The translations under genes were made by a program, and so were the position numbers. The notes under the pieces were generated by a model, which saw only the letters and a list, made by a program, of their open reading frames with translations, had not been told where the DNA came from and searched no databases. This document shows positions 1-8,305 of a DNA stretch of 39,975 nt, piece by piece (position 1 is the stretch's first letter; the number at the start of each line of letters is the position of its first letter). The stretch covers positions 1-39,975 of the forward strand of contig JACQOR010000034.1 of NCBI GenBank assembly GCA_016202435.1, in the 5' to 3' direction. The DNA is from Chloroflexota bacterium. Lineage in GTDB: Bacteria > Chloroflexota > UBA6077 > SHYK01.

Positions 1-95
1 ATCCCGATTACCACTCCCAGCATGGTCAGAATAGCTCGCAGCTTGTTGGCGAGCAGGGCCCTCAGGGATACCTTGATGCTCTCCAGAATCTGCAT
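1..95 (-). CDS. MacB-like ABC transporter permease, N-terminus only
   Basis: The first 31 codons of an ABC efflux permease run off the left edge of the window. The translation begins [20 protein letters not shown] and continues into [10 protein letters not shown]. This is the typical start of MacB/FtsX-type permeases: an amphipathic cytoplasmic helix followed by the first membrane segment. The ATG at 95 lies two bases past the stop of the ATPase gene, so the two are almost certainly co-translated. It would form the membrane part of a tripartite-like exporter with the ATPase and HlyD-type adaptor encoded just upstream in the same operon. The substrate cannot be told. The periplasmic MacB domain lies outside the window. 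Confidence 0.85.
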   Translation of the reverse strand, partial: MQILESIKVSLRALLANKLRAILTMLGVVIG

Positions 96-97
96 CG

Positions 98-922
98 CTA
101 TTCCTCGACCGGCAGCGTCGCCAGGACGGCTGCGGCCCGTATCCGATGGGTCACGGGGTGGTCCCGCACCACCCGCCCGTCCCGGATCTCGACGATACGG
201 CGCATGTGCGCGGCAATATCCGGCTCGTGGGTGACCAGAACGATGGTGATTCCCCGCTCCTCATTCAGCCTCTGCAGAAGATCCATCAGCTCTTCGCTGG
301 TTCGCGTGTCGAGGTTACCGGTCGGCTCGTCAGCCAGGATGATCTTCGGCTCCATCACCAGAGCACGAGCGATGGCAACCCGCTGCTGCTGCCCGCCGGA
401 CAGCTCTGCAGGTTTGTGGTGCGCTCGATCCGCCATCCCGATCCGCTCCAGAGCAGCGAGCGCCCGGGCCCGTCGGTCCCTGACCCCCGCGTAGATCAGA
501 GGAAGCTCAACCTGTTCCACTGCCGGAATTCTCGGGAGCAGATTGAAGCTCTGGAAGACGAAACCGATCTTGCGGTTCCGGATCGCCGCCAGCTCATTCT
601 CGGAGAGCTGGCTGGTTTCCACGCCATCCAGATGATAGGTACCCGCAGTCGGCTGATCGAGGCACCCGATGATATTCATCAGCGTGGTCTTACCGGAGCC
701 TGACGGTCCCATGATCGCGACGCACTCTCCCGGATGGATGTCCAGATCCACGCCTCGCAGGGCATGGACAGCCAACTCACCGAGCTGGTAGGTCTTGGTG
801 ATTCCGCGGATGTGGAGAACTAGCTCAGGCAGTTCAACGAGATCTTCGGCTTGCTGGCCGCGCTGACCGGTGGCTTCTTCCAGAACTGAGGGCTCATCCG
901 TCTCCGGAACGGAATCGAGCAC
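98..922 (-). CDS. MacB/LolD-type ABC transporter ATP-binding protein
   Basis: This is the ATPase of the export operon, powering the permease that follows it. It shows the Walker A motif GPSGSGKTT, a Q-loop (FQSFNLLP), the signature [15 protein letters not shown], Walker [13 protein letters not shown] and the H-loop VLVTHEPD, all typical of the MacB/LolD/FtsE group. The conserved domain begins near [18 protein letters not shown] at 922 gives a start just after the adaptor stop at 936. Starts at GTG 982 or GTG 1006 are also open but would overlap the adaptor gene by 47 or 71 bases. None has a clear ribosome site, so the N-terminus is uncertain. The acidic tail before the ABC domain looks unstructured. 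Product family is secure; cargo is unknown. Confidence 0.9.
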   Translation of the reverse strand: MLDSVPETDEPSVLEEATGQRGQQAEDLVELPELVLHIRGITKTYQLGELAVHALRGVDLDIHPGECVAIMGPSGSGKTTLMNIIGCLDQPTAGTYHLDGVETSQLSENELAAIRNRKIGFVFQSFNLLPRIPAVEQVELPLIYAGVRDRRARALAALERIGMADRAHHKPAELSGGQQQRVAIARALVMEPKIILADEPTGNLDTRTSEELMDLLQRLNEERGITIVLVTHEPDIAAHMRRIVEIRDGRVVRDHPVTHRIRAAAVLATLPVEE

Positions 923-935
923 GACCGCGGACTGG

Positions 936-2897
936 CTAGGGTGCGGGAGCAACGAAGGTTCCTCCCGGACGCACGACGCCACCGAGCCCGGCAGCGCCCG
1001 CCCCACCCGGCACCGAAGCCCTCGCTGCCGTCAGCGGCAGAACCAGGATCTCGCCCTCAGTCACTCCTGAGGTAATCTCCGTTGCGTCGTCGTTCGCCAT
1101 GCCAACTTCGACCTTCCGACGCTCGGTCTCCCCCGATGCAGTGCGTACCTCGACGAATCGGTCGCGGCCCTGCCGCACGATAGCCCGGTTCGGCACGGTA
1201 AGGACGTTGCTCCGGCGCTCGTACTCGATCGTAGCGGTAGCAGTCATACCGGCACGCACGCCTGCTCCCTCGAGACCGCGGGCCGCGGCGCCACCCTGGT
1301 TCGCTCCTCGCGCGTTCTGCACCGCCGCTCGGGCGCCCTCCGGCGCCACCCCACGGACATTCTCGGGAGCTGACGTCACCCTGGGGGCCTGGATCTCGAT
1401 AGAAACCGGAAATCCGACCACGCCCTGGGTCAGGGTCCCATTGGGAGCCACGGCCATGACCCGGCCCGTGACCCGGCGCCCCGGCAGGGCATCGAAAGTA
1501 AGAACGGCGATCTGTCCCACGGCCACATTGGCGATGTCCGACTCGTCTACCTGGACATCAACCCTCATCTGGCTCGGATCAACTACGGTGATGAACGTCG
1601 GGTTATTGTTGCTCGGGTTCGCTGCCATCTCCCCCACGTTCATGCTGGCCGCGCTGACAACCCCATCGAAGGGAGCGACAATCGTGGCTCCGGCCAGGTT
1701 GCCCAGCGCCTTGGCAAGGTTCGCCTCGGACTGCAGGACCGCCGCTTGAGCCGCCAGGATATCCGACTGCTGGTACGGCTGGCGCTTGTTGGCCAGGTTT
1801 GCCTGGGCGCTCTTGACTGCTTGCTCCTGCGCGAGCAAGTCGACGTCGCTGTACGGGGTGAGCTTCGTATTGAGGGCGGTCTGCGCCTGCACGACAGCAG
1901 ATTGTGCCGCGAGCAGCTCTGACTCTGTGGGGCCACTGGCGAGCTGCTCGAGTTTGATTTGCGCCGAATTCAGATTCGCTTCAGCTGTGGTTACCGCTTG
2001 CTTGGCCGATAGGACGTCAGCCTCGGACGGGCCCTTGAGGAATTCTTCGTATGCTGCCTGAGCCGATTTCAGCGCGGCTTCCGCTGAGGCCAACGCCGCC
2101 GTATTCGCGATGCGATCGGAGGGAGAAGCTTTGCTGTCGTGCCCGTCCAAAACCCTGGCGTAGGCCCCGGCGCGCCCGGAATGCGCGGCGGACAAGGCGG
2201 CCTCCTGTTTGATGCGCTCGGCCTGAGTGGGTCCGGCCACTAGAAGATCGAGCCTGGCCCGGGCGCTGTCCAGACTGGCCTTCGCCGTATCCACGGCAGC
2301 CTGCGCAGCAGCAAGATCCTGTAGGGCAGCTCCTTCGCGCACGGTCGCGATCTTCGCCTGAGCACTGTCCAGGTTGGCCTGGGCCGCCGCGAGGTCGTCG
2401 CCCTTGGGCCCCGCCTGCATGTCCGCGAGTTTGGCCTGGGCCGCGTCGACGCTGGCCTGGGCCGCCGCGAGATCCTCAGGCTTGGCGCCCTCCAGCAGCA
2501 GCGCCAGCTTCGCCTGGTTCGCGGCGAGGTTCGCCTGCGCCTGGAGGACCGCGGGCTCAAGGTCTGACGTATCTTGCCTCGCCAGCACCTGTCCCGTCTT
2601 CACCTGATCCCCGATTACCACAGCCACTTCCGCAACCAGGCCGGAGGTCGCAAAGCTGAGCTTACTCGTCGCCGTCGAGATGACCGTTCCGGTGGCGCTG
2701 ACCGCCGCGGCGAGGTCCTGGCGGGTGACGGGTACTGTGGTCGGGGACACGGTGGCCGTGGAACCCAGGAGTCGGCCGCGCATGATGAACCCCAGTCCCA
2801 GGAGGGCGATCGCGACCATGGCCGCGCCAATCAGAACGCCTGTCGAGGGTAAGCGGGCGCCCCCGAGCGCGGTCGAACCTGCTGCTCCCAGTCGCAC
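936..2897 (-). CDS. HlyD/MacA-family efflux adaptor with expanded helical repeats
   Basis: This is the membrane-fusion (adaptor) subunit of the ABC exporter. The start is GTG 2897, preceded by a perfect AGGAGG. One membrane anchor lies at about residues 21-40. A first half of a biotinyl/lipoyl-like hairpin follows (about 60-112), then a long Ala/Gln/Leu-rich helical section (about 113-401), the second lipoyl half (IVAPFDGVV, about 406-414), and a beta-barrel and membrane-proximal domain to the C-terminus. A Gly/Ala/Arg-rich loop sits within the barrel. At 653 residues it is much longer than the usual 350-450, and nearly all the excess is the repeat section. It is first in a three-gene operon with the ATPase and MacB-like permease. 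Its role in linking to an outer-membrane channel is doubtful if the host is a monoderm. Confidence 0.88.
   Translation of the reverse strand: MRLGAAGSTALGGARLPSTGVLIGAAMVAIALLGLGFIMRGRLLGSTATVSPTTVPVTRQDLAAAVSATGTVISTATSKLSFATSGLVAEVAVVIGDQVKTGQVLARQDTSDLEPAVLQAQANLAANQAKLALLLEGAKPEDLAAAQASVDAAQAKLADMQAGPKGDDLAAAQANLDSAQAKIATVREGAALQDLAAAQAAVDTAKASLDSARARLDLLVAGPTQAERIKQEAALSAAHSGRAGAYARVLDGHDSKASPSDRIANTAALASAEAALKSAQAAYEEFLKGPSEADVLSAKQAVTTAEANLNSAQIKLEQLASGPTESELLAAQSAVVQAQTALNTKLTPYSDVDLLAQEQAVKSAQANLANKRQPYQQSDILAAQAAVLQSEANLAKALGNLAGATIVAPFDGVVSAASMNVGEMAANPSNNNPTFITVVDPSQMRVDVQVDESDIANVAVGQIAVLTFDALPGRRVTGRVMAVAPNGTLTQGVVGFPVSIEIQAPRVTSAPENVRGVAPEGARAAVQNARGANQGGAAARGLEGAGVRAGMTATATIEYERRSNVLTVPNRAIVRQGRDRFVEVRTASGETERRKVEVGMANDDATEITSGVTEGEILVLPLTAARASVPGGAGAAGLGGVVRPGGTFVAPAP
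1695..2561 (-). repeat. In-gene tandem helical repeats, 26- or 33-residue period
   Basis: Inside the adaptor gene, at least seven successive helices begin with variants of DLAAAQ (residues 142, 168, 194, 227, 294, 327, 353 and 379). They are separated by Gly-Pro or Pro-Tyr turns. Spacings are 26, 26, 33, 67, 33, 26 and 26 residues. The 26 and 33 values differ by exactly one heptad. The 67 step holds a degenerate or inserted unit. DNA repeats are visible too, for example gcctgggccgccgcgag near 2387 and 2457. The pattern suggests growth by in-frame duplication. Confidence 0.75.
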
Positions 2898-3008
2898 CTG
2901 TACCCTCCTGAGGCATGGCGATACGCTTACAGCGCGCCAAGACTGACTACGGGAGTCTAGCAGCAGCGTTCTGAGTCTGAGAATTGCAGGACTTAAATCT
3001 GCGTAAAA

Positions 3009-3518
3009 CTACGGTTCAACGTGGCCGTTGGAAGCCGGACAAACGTGCCGGACACCGGTCTCGATGGGAGCGCCGCAGAGCGGGCAGCGAGGTCGGCCGG
3101 CGGAGGCGACGGCCGCGATTTTCAGACTCAGGGCTTCCGCCTGGATCTGGGTGACCACGAAAGAAATCGATCCTCCAGCCGGCGTAACGGGCTCCGCGGT
3201 GAATGCAAACCGGCGCGCGTCTTCGTCGAAGCCGACGGCCATGCGCCCAGCCTTAAGCTCCATGGTTGGGCTCGCGGGGAACCGATCAGCGAAATCCAGC
3301 GTCGGATGGCCACCGGTTGGAAGACCCCGCGTCGCCCGAGCTACTTGCTGCTCGATGATGACCGCCAGTTGCTCCAACTGTTCCTTCTCCAACCATAGAC
3401 ACACTGTGGTCGGTCCGCTGGCCAGAAGCAGTCGGAACGTGCGGTGGCCGGGTTCGCCGATGGCCTCAACGTCGATCTCGTCGACCTCGCCGAGGTCCGT
3501 CTGTCCGGGCTCCATCAT
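3009..3518 (-). CDS. DUF3090 family protein
   Basis: This is a conserved protein of unknown function, known mainly from Actinobacteria and Chloroflexota. The family core is visible as AIGEPGHRTFRLLL near the start. It is followed by a helix with LWLEKEQLEQLA, and a C-terminal putative zinc site CPLCGAPIETGVRHVCPASN in which C-x2-C is followed by a His and a Cys. I chose ATG 3518 (169 residues). It has GGAG about ten bases upstream and begins MMEPGQ, close to where the family begins. A TTG at 3569 would add 17 residues unlike the family. The gene is transcribed alone, between the efflux operon and the terminator of the permease genes. No function is claimed. Confidence 0.8.
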   Translation of the reverse strand: MMEPGQTDLGEVDEIDVEAIGEPGHRTFRLLLASGPTTVCLWLEKEQLEQLAVIIEQQVARATRGLPTGGHPTLDFADRFPASPTMELKAGRMAVGFDEDARRFAFTAEPVTPAGGSISFVVTQIQAEALSLKIAAVASAGRPRCPLCGAPIETGVRHVCPASNGHVEP

Positions 3519-3591
3519 GCGTGCTCCGGATCTGTGCCGCCTACGGACAGGCCCGCTAAGTTTACCCAATAGGCGGCGGCCCGTTACGAAG

Positions 3592-3624
3592 AAAAGGCCC
3601 CCCGGGTTTTCCGGGGGGCCTTTT
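3592..3624 (-). terminator. Strong Rho-independent terminator
   Basis: A perfect 14-bp stem (3592-3605 with 3611-3624, core ggccccccgg) encloses a 5-base loop. It is flanked by A-runs on one side and T-runs on the other. It lies 17 bases past the stop of the minus-strand permease gene, so it ends that operon. The flanking A/T symmetry means it could also work from the plus strand, but no plus-strand gene ends there. Confidence 0.9.
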
Positions 3625-3640
3625 CTTGGTTTCTAGAAGC

Positions 3641-4636
3641 CTAGCGCTGGGTCATCCTTGGGTCGAACGCATCGCGGAGACCGTCACCGATCATGTTGAA
3701 GCAGAACAGCGTCAGGAAGATGAAAATCCCCGGGTAGAAGACCAGCCACGGGGCGCTGAAGAAGTACTGCTGCGCATTCGACAGCATGTTGCCCCAACTG
3801 GGCATGGGGGGCTGGATACCGAGGCCCAGGTATGAGAGGCTGGTTTCGGTCCGAATCGCGTTGCCTACGCTGAGCGTCATCGAGACGGTCAGGGGCGAGA
3901 GCGCGTTCGGGATGAAGTGGCGGAAGATCAGCCGGGGCCAGGCGGCACCAGAGGCCTTTGCTGCCTCGGTGAACTGCTCTTGTTTGAGCCGCAGCACCAT
4001 CGACCGCGTCACCCGCCCGCCGCGGATGCCGCCCATCGCCAGAAGAATCAGACACATCGTCCAGAATCCCGGCGGGAACATCTTGGAGAGGATCATCAGA
4101 ATCGGCAGGTCCGGCAACGAGTGCGACACATCGTTCGCGCGCTGAATGAGGTTGTCCCACCAGCCTCCGGCGTAGCCGGAAACCGATCCAATGACCGCCG
4201 ACATGATCGTCGCGAAGATGGCGACGATGAACCCGATGCCCAGGGAGACGCGCCCACCAAACATCGCCCGGGTCATGGTGTCGCGACCCAGGTCGTCAGT
4301 TCCCAACGGATGGCCAAATCGGAGAGGACGCTCGTCTGAAGCCGCCGAGACGGCAGCCATATTGTAGACGTGCGGCTGGCCCGTGACCGGAGTCAGCATC
4401 GCAAAGCTTGGAGGTGCGAAGCGCTCCCGCAGGTTGACCTGGTCCGGCGAGTACGGGACGAGAAAGGGTCCAACAAAGGTGAAGAACAGGAGCGCCGTCT
4501 CGACGCCGAGCCCGATGACCGCTAGCCGATGCCGAATGAAGCGCATCAGGATCATCCGATAGAGACCCACGACCTTGACCTGTTTTTCTTCGTATCGAGG
4601 CAGCACTCGGGTAGGAGCGGCGATCTCTCGTGCCAT
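3641..4636 (-). CDS. DppC/OppC-type ABC transporter permease
   Basis: This is the second inner-membrane permease of a dipeptide/oligopeptide/nickel-class ABC importer. Its 331 residues include an N-terminal OppC_N-like segment with one membrane helix (about 30-55). A periplasmic stretch containing RPLRFGHPLGTDDLGRD follows; this Gly-Thr-Asp-x-x-Gly-Arg-Asp motif is typical of DppC/OppC. Five further membrane segments come next, with the ATPase-coupling loop EAAKASGAAWPRLIFRHFIP. The start ATG 4636 has an AGGGAG-like site upstream. It follows the DppB-type gene by 69 bases. No binding protein or ATPase lies within reach, so substrate (peptide, nickel, sugar) stays open. A strong terminator follows. 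Confidence 0.9.
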   Translation of the reverse strand: MAREIAAPTRVLPRYEEKQVKVVGLYRMILMRFIRHRLAVIGLGVETALLFFTFVGPFLVPYSPDQVNLRERFAPPSFAMLTPVTGQPHVYNMAAVSAASDERPLRFGHPLGTDDLGRDTMTRAMFGGRVSLGIGFIVAIFATIMSAVIGSVSGYAGGWWDNLIQRANDVSHSLPDLPILMILSKMFPPGFWTMCLILLAMGGIRGGRVTRSMVLRLKQEQFTEAAKASGAAWPRLIFRHFIPNALSPLTVSMTLSVGNAIRTETSLSYLGLGIQPPMPSWGNMLSNAQQYFFSAPWLVFYPGIFIFLTLFCFNMIGDGLRDAFDPRMTQR

Positions 4637-4705
4637 TGCTAGACTCCCTCTAGGCGATTCATGATTTGTACTGGCGCGTCCCCGTCGGCGGTTAGTGGTC
4701 TTCGG

Positions 4706-5674
4706 CTAGTCATAGCGGATGCGCGGGTCGAGCCACCCGTACGTGATGTCGGCCAGGAGATTGCCCCAGAGGACCATCACGCACAGGATCATGAGAATCG
4801 ACATCGAGACCACGAAGTCATTCCCCATGACCGAGTCGTACATGAGCTTGCCCATCCCCGGGTAGCTGAAAACAGTCTCAATGACGACGGCGCCAGCGAA
4901 GAACCGCGAGAAGCTGGTCCCGATGACCGTGACGAGTGGCAGCAGGGAGTTCTTCAGCGCGTGCCGCAGAATGACCGTCTGCTCGGTCAGGCCCTTGGCC
5001 CGAGCGGTACGCAAGTAATCGAGCTGCAGGACGTCCAGCAGGCTGTTGCGCGTGAAGCGAGCCCAGGACGTCATCTCAGCGAACGCGGTGATGAACACCG
5101 GCATTGCGAGATACTTCCCGCGGTCCAGGGCGCGTTCCCAGAACCCCGGCCCGACGTCGGTGCTCATGATGCCGCCCGGAGGTAACCAGTGGAGCTGCAC
5201 GCTGAACAAAATGATCAACATCAGGCCCAGCCAGAAGTTCGGCAAGGAGCTGCCCACGAAGGTAAGCGCCATGCTCGCGTAGTCGATCGCTGAGTACTGT
5301 TTGACTGCCGAGATGATTCCAATCGCAAGCGCGGCCTGGATGGCAAATATGAAAGAAATGATCGTGAGGGTCATGGTGTTCTGGAGCCGGGGCAGGATCA
5401 GATCCTGCGCCGGAACCCGGTACTGGCGCGAATAACCCAGATTCCCCTGCAACGCTTGCGACGCCCACTTGAAGTACGCCACGTAGAATGGGTCGTCCAA
5501 GCCGTAGAGCGCCCGCAGGCGGACGTAGTCTTCATAGGTGAAGTCGGGGTTGTTCTCGAACATGCGGTCGAGAGGATCGCCCGGCATGGATTTGAGCAGC
5601 GCGAAAGCCAATATCGAAACGAGCACGATAATCGGTAGCATCTGCAGGATGCGGTGCAATATGAACCTGCCCAC
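4706..5674 (-). CDS. DppB/OppB-type ABC transporter permease
   Basis: This is the first permease of the peptide-class ABC importer. The start chosen is GTG 5674, preceded by GGAGGG at good spacing; it gives 322 residues and the standard N-terminus GRFILHRILQMLPIIVLVSI. A longer open frame to 5848 adds 58 residues unlike the family. Six membrane segments are visible, and the coupling loop is YLRTARAKGLTEQTVILRHA. The conserved region SMPGDPLDRMFENNP after helix 1 is typical of DppB. It pairs with the downstream DppC-type gene. The solute-binding protein and ATPases expected for a complete importer are absent from both sides, so they are either encoded elsewhere or shared. Confidence 0.9.
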   Translation of the reverse strand: MGRFILHRILQMLPIIVLVSILAFALLKSMPGDPLDRMFENNPDFTYEDYVRLRALYGLDDPFYVAYFKWASQALQGNLGYSRQYRVPAQDLILPRLQNTMTLTIISFIFAIQAALAIGIISAVKQYSAIDYASMALTFVGSSLPNFWLGLMLIILFSVQLHWLPPGGIMSTDVGPGFWERALDRGKYLAMPVFITAFAEMTSWARFTRNSLLDVLQLDYLRTARAKGLTEQTVILRHALKNSLLPLVTVIGTSFSRFFAGAVVIETVFSYPGMGKLMYDSVMGNDFVVSMSILMILCVMVLWGNLLADITYGWLDPRIRYD

Positions 5675-5774
5675 GAAAGCCCTCCACTCCCCACACGCCC
5701 TCTTGCGAGACCAGTAATGAGCATCGTACCTCCCAATATGCTCAAGCGGCAAATCAGTGTTTCGGGTTCGACTC

Positions 5775-5790
5775 ATAAGGTTAGCCTTAT
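5775..5790. promoter_or_regulatory. DtxR/IdeR-like palindrome, candidate operator
   Basis: A perfect inverted repeat, ATAAGG-TTAG-CCTTAT, lies in the 140-base divergent region between the DppB-type gene and the DUF420 gene. It ends 24 bases before the DUF420 start. The centre AGGTTAGCCT equals the core of the DtxR/IdeR iron-box consensus TWAGGTTAGSCTAACCTWA, but the right arm departs from it. It could act as an iron- or manganese-responsive operator; no regulator gene is nearby. Confidence 0.35.
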
Positions 5791-5814
5791 CAGCGTTCTC
5801 CCCGTGGAGGTGTA

Positions 5815-6234
5815 GTGCCCGTTTGGCTCCCGATCCTGAACACTTCACTCATCATGGTGAGCGGCGTGTTCCTTGCCGTCGGCTACCGGTTCATTCGTCA
5901 TCGCCACGTAGCCGCCCACCATCGATGCATGCTCACGGCGAGCACATTCGCCGCGCTGTTCCTGGTGGTCTACGTGGCACGCGCGGCTCTCTTCGGCTCC
6001 AAGCCGTTCGAGGGCCCACATCTGGCCTACGTCGCTTACCTGGCGATCCTGGTCCCTCACGTCATCGCGGCCGTCGGTCTTGGGCCTCTGGCGTTCTTCA
6101 CGCTCCGCAGAGCACTTCGCGCGGATTTCGCCGCCCATCGGCGCATTGCGCACGTCGCGCTGCCGCTCTGGGCCTTCGTGGCCATCTCAGGATGGGTGGT
6201 CTACGCCATGCTCTATTTGATCAGGTGGGAGTAG
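5815..6234 (+). CDS. DUF420 (CtaM/YozB-like) membrane protein
   Basis: This integral membrane protein of 139 residues has four predicted helices (about 5-25, 38-58, 73-96 and 112-134). It belongs to the DUF420 family, whose members such as CtaM support assembly of heme-A oxidases in Firmicutes. Conserved histidines are seen in the loops RHRHVAAHHR and AAHRRIAHVALPLW, as in other members. The GTG start at 5815 has GGAGG five bases upstream. It lies next to ctaB and ctaA and faces the oxidase operon, which fits an oxidase maturation role. It converges with ctaB, the stops being only 12 bases apart. A candidate metal-regulator operator precedes it. Confidence 0.85.
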   Translation: MPVWLPILNTSLIMVSGVFLAVGYRFIRHRHVAAHHRCMLTASTFAALFLVVYVARAALFGSKPFEGPHLAYVAYLAILVPHVIAAVGLGPLAFFTLRRALRADFAAHRRIAHVALPLWAFVAISGWVVYAMLYLIRWE

Positions 6235-6246
6235 GCCGTCGGTGGC

Positions 6247-7161
6247 TCAGGAGAGGAAAAGGCGGCTGACGTGTCGATCGACGACCATTGCGGCGAAGAG
6301 GAGGGCCAGGTAAACCAGCGAGTAGTGGAATAGCTCGAGGGCGGCAGCACGGCCACCGTTGAGGCGCAGCTTAGTGGCGAAGTAGAGCCAGAGAGCACCC
6401 AGGACGGCCGCCCCGACCAAGTAGATCGCTCCGAAGGGTGCGAGAAGGCCCATGACTACACTGAAAACAACCAGCGCGATCGAGTACCAGACAATCTGGC
6501 GCTGGGTCTCGCCCTCCCCGCGTACCACTGGGAGCATCGGAACCTGCGCATGCTCGTACTCGCCCTTCATCACGAGAGAGAGCGCCCAGAAATGCGGCGG
6601 AGTCCAGATGAACACAGTTGCGAAAAGCAGAAAGGCGGGCAAGCTCAGCTCGCCGGTGACCGCCGCCCAACCCACCAGGGGAGGCACCGCTCCCGCCGCT
6701 CCACCAATCACGACGCCGTGGATTGATGATCGTTTGAGCCAACCCGTGTAGACGAAGACGTAGAAGAGGGCCCCGGCCAGCGTGAGACCGGCAGCCAGCA
6801 GGTTCACGGTCAGCGCCAGCAGTGCGAACGAGCCTGCAATCAGCGTCACGCCGAAAGTCAGTGCCGCGCTGGGGCTGACGGCACCGGCCGGCACCGGCCG
6901 AGACGCAGTGCGCAGCATGAGCCGGTCTATGTCCCGATCTATGTAGTTGTTGATGGCGCTGGCCCCACCGGCGCCGAGCGCACCCCCCAACAGCGTAACC
7001 AGGAAAATCGAAGTGGGGGGGATACCGTCGCCAGGAAGGAACATGGCCGCCGCGGTAGTGACCAGCAACAGCACCATGATCCGCGGCTTCGTGAGGCGGA
7101 CGTATGCTCCGATCTTTTCTACGAGTGACGGCCGAAAGGCTGCCGCGACCAGACCTGTCAT
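6247..7161 (-). CDS. ctaB: Protoheme IX farnesyltransferase (heme O synthase)
   Basis: CtaB transfers a farnesyl group from farnesyl diphosphate to heme B, giving heme O, the first step to heme A. It is a UbiA-superfamily membrane prenyltransferase of 304 residues. The first conserved motif NNYIDRDIDRLMLRTASRP carries the Asp residues that bind Mg-diphosphate, and the CtaB-specific RT-x2-RP follows. The second Asp-rich region is degenerate, as usual for CtaB, with WTPPHFWALSLVMKGEYEHA present. About nine membrane helices are visible. ATG 7161 lies ten bases after the ctaA stop, so the two form an operon that makes heme A for the divergent oxidase genes. Confidence 0.95.
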   Translation of the reverse strand: MTGLVAAAFRPSLVEKIGAYVRLTKPRIMVLLLVTTAAAMFLPGDGIPPTSIFLVTLLGGALGAGGASAINNYIDRDIDRLMLRTASRPVPAGAVSPSAALTFGVTLIAGSFALLALTVNLLAAGLTLAGALFYVFVYTGWLKRSSIHGVVIGGAAGAVPPLVGWAAVTGELSLPAFLLFATVFIWTPPHFWALSLVMKGEYEHAQVPMLPVVRGEGETQRQIVWYSIALVVFSVVMGLLAPFGAIYLVGAAVLGALWLYFATKLRLNGGRAAALELFHYSLVYLALLFAAMVVDRHVSRLFLS

Positions 7162-7171
7162 TAGCCGGCGC

Positions 7172-8101
7172 TCAACGACGGTCCGCCGCCGCGGGGGCCC
7201 CTCGCATGCTCACCCCGAGCAGGCTGACCGTGGCCAGCCAGGTGGCCGCCGCGCCAGCGACATGAAGGACCTGCAGGTAGGGCGTAAGCCCCTGGAGGAC
7301 CCCAACTGCTCCCACAGCACTCTGAAGCAGCGCCGTCACGAACGCGATTTCGCTCCACACCACCGGCGATCTTGCTGAAATCCCGGTCCTTCGGGCCCAG
7401 AGGACCACGTGGGCCAGGTAGCCGACGACGATGACCGCGAATATCCGGTGAAGCATGTGCACGACCGCAAGTGACGACCAATCGCTTGCAGGACCACCGC
7501 AAAGTGGAAAGCCAGAGCAGGCGAAGCTGGCGCCCATGGCCCTGACGACCGCTCCGAGCAGCACCAGCAGGTACACCGCCGCCGCGGCTCGGGCCGCGGT
7601 GCCGATAAGGCCCGGCGGTGCGGTGGACCGGCCGGCCTGCGAGGCCGTGGAGTAGATAGCTTGGAACGTGAGCAACCCCAGCAAGATGAACGCCAGGCCC
7701 AGGTGGGCGGCCACAACGACGGGCGGCAGCTCCATGAGAACGGTGACCGCGCCCAGCGCAACTTGGGCCAGGATCACAACGGGAGTCAGGATGGCGACGA
7801 TTCGGACCAGGGGTTCGCCATTGGCGCGGATCGCCAACGCCGAAGAGATGATCGCCAGGATTGACGTGATGCTGGCAGCGAACCGGTGACTGAATTCGAT
7901 AACCGCCGCTCGCTCCGGAGGAGGAAGCGCCTGACCCTGGCACAGCGGCCAATCGGGACACCCCAGTCCAGAACCCGTTGCCCGAACGATCCCGCCGAGG
8001 ACGATCAAGAGGAAGGCGGAGGCGGCTGCCAGGTAGGCGAAGGTCCGAAAGGCTCGCACCTCCGTACGGAGCGGTACCGGGACCGTCAGACCGCGCCTCA
8101 C
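7172..8101 (-). CDS. ctaA: Heme A synthase (CtaA/COX15)
   Basis: CtaA oxidises the C8 methyl of heme O to a formyl group, giving heme A. The 309-residue protein shows eight predicted helices in two four-helix halves. Conserved histidines are seen in EFSHRFAAS and AHLGLAF in the first half, and in HMLHRIFAVIV and LHVAGAAATWL in the second. A Cys pair lies in the first extracellular loop (GLGCPDWPLCQG) and another in the second half (SFACSGFPLCGG). The start is GTG 8101, without a strong ribosome site. It is first in the ctaA-ctaB operon and diverges from ctaC, with about 200 bases between the starts. Confidence 0.95.
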   Translation of the reverse strand: MRRGLTVPVPLRTEVRAFRTFAYLAAASAFLLIVLGGIVRATGSGLGCPDWPLCQGQALPPPERAAVIEFSHRFAASITSILAIISSALAIRANGEPLVRIVAILTPVVILAQVALGAVTVLMELPPVVVAAHLGLAFILLGLLTFQAIYSTASQAGRSTAPPGLIGTAARAAAAVYLLVLLGAVVRAMGASFACSGFPLCGGPASDWSSLAVVHMLHRIFAVIVVGYLAHVVLWARRTGISARSPVVWSEIAFVTALLQSAVGAVGVLQGLTPYLQVLHVAGAAATWLATVSLLGVSMRGAPAAADRR

Positions 8102-8166
8102 TGGAGCCCGCTTGCGCCCGGCAGGCGCGGACCGAGCCCGGTCGCTGTTCGGTGGGACATCGCCGA

Positions 8167-8172
8167 ATTATA
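8167..8172 (-). promoter_or_regulatory. Candidate -10 box for ctaA-ctaB
   Basis: A perfect TATAAT is read on the minus strand, 65 bases before the ctaA start, in the ctaA/ctaC divergent region. No good -35 is seen at 16-18 bases spacing, so this is a tentative call. Confidence 0.3.
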
Positions 8173-8305
8173 GGCAAGCAGCTTTGCGCCGGCTGCGTCG
8201 GGGCCGATATCATGCCCCGGCCGTCGCGCGCTCGAAGAGGTAAGCCGGGACGCGGTGCAGGGTCCCCTCCACGTAGATTGCCCACGGCAGTGCCCTGGGA
8301 GGATT

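Noticed and set aside
7161-8285. Minus-strand frame of 374 codons overlapping ctaA in another register
   Set aside because: Its Pro/Arg/Gly-rich composition marks it as an alternate-frame shadow of ctaA.
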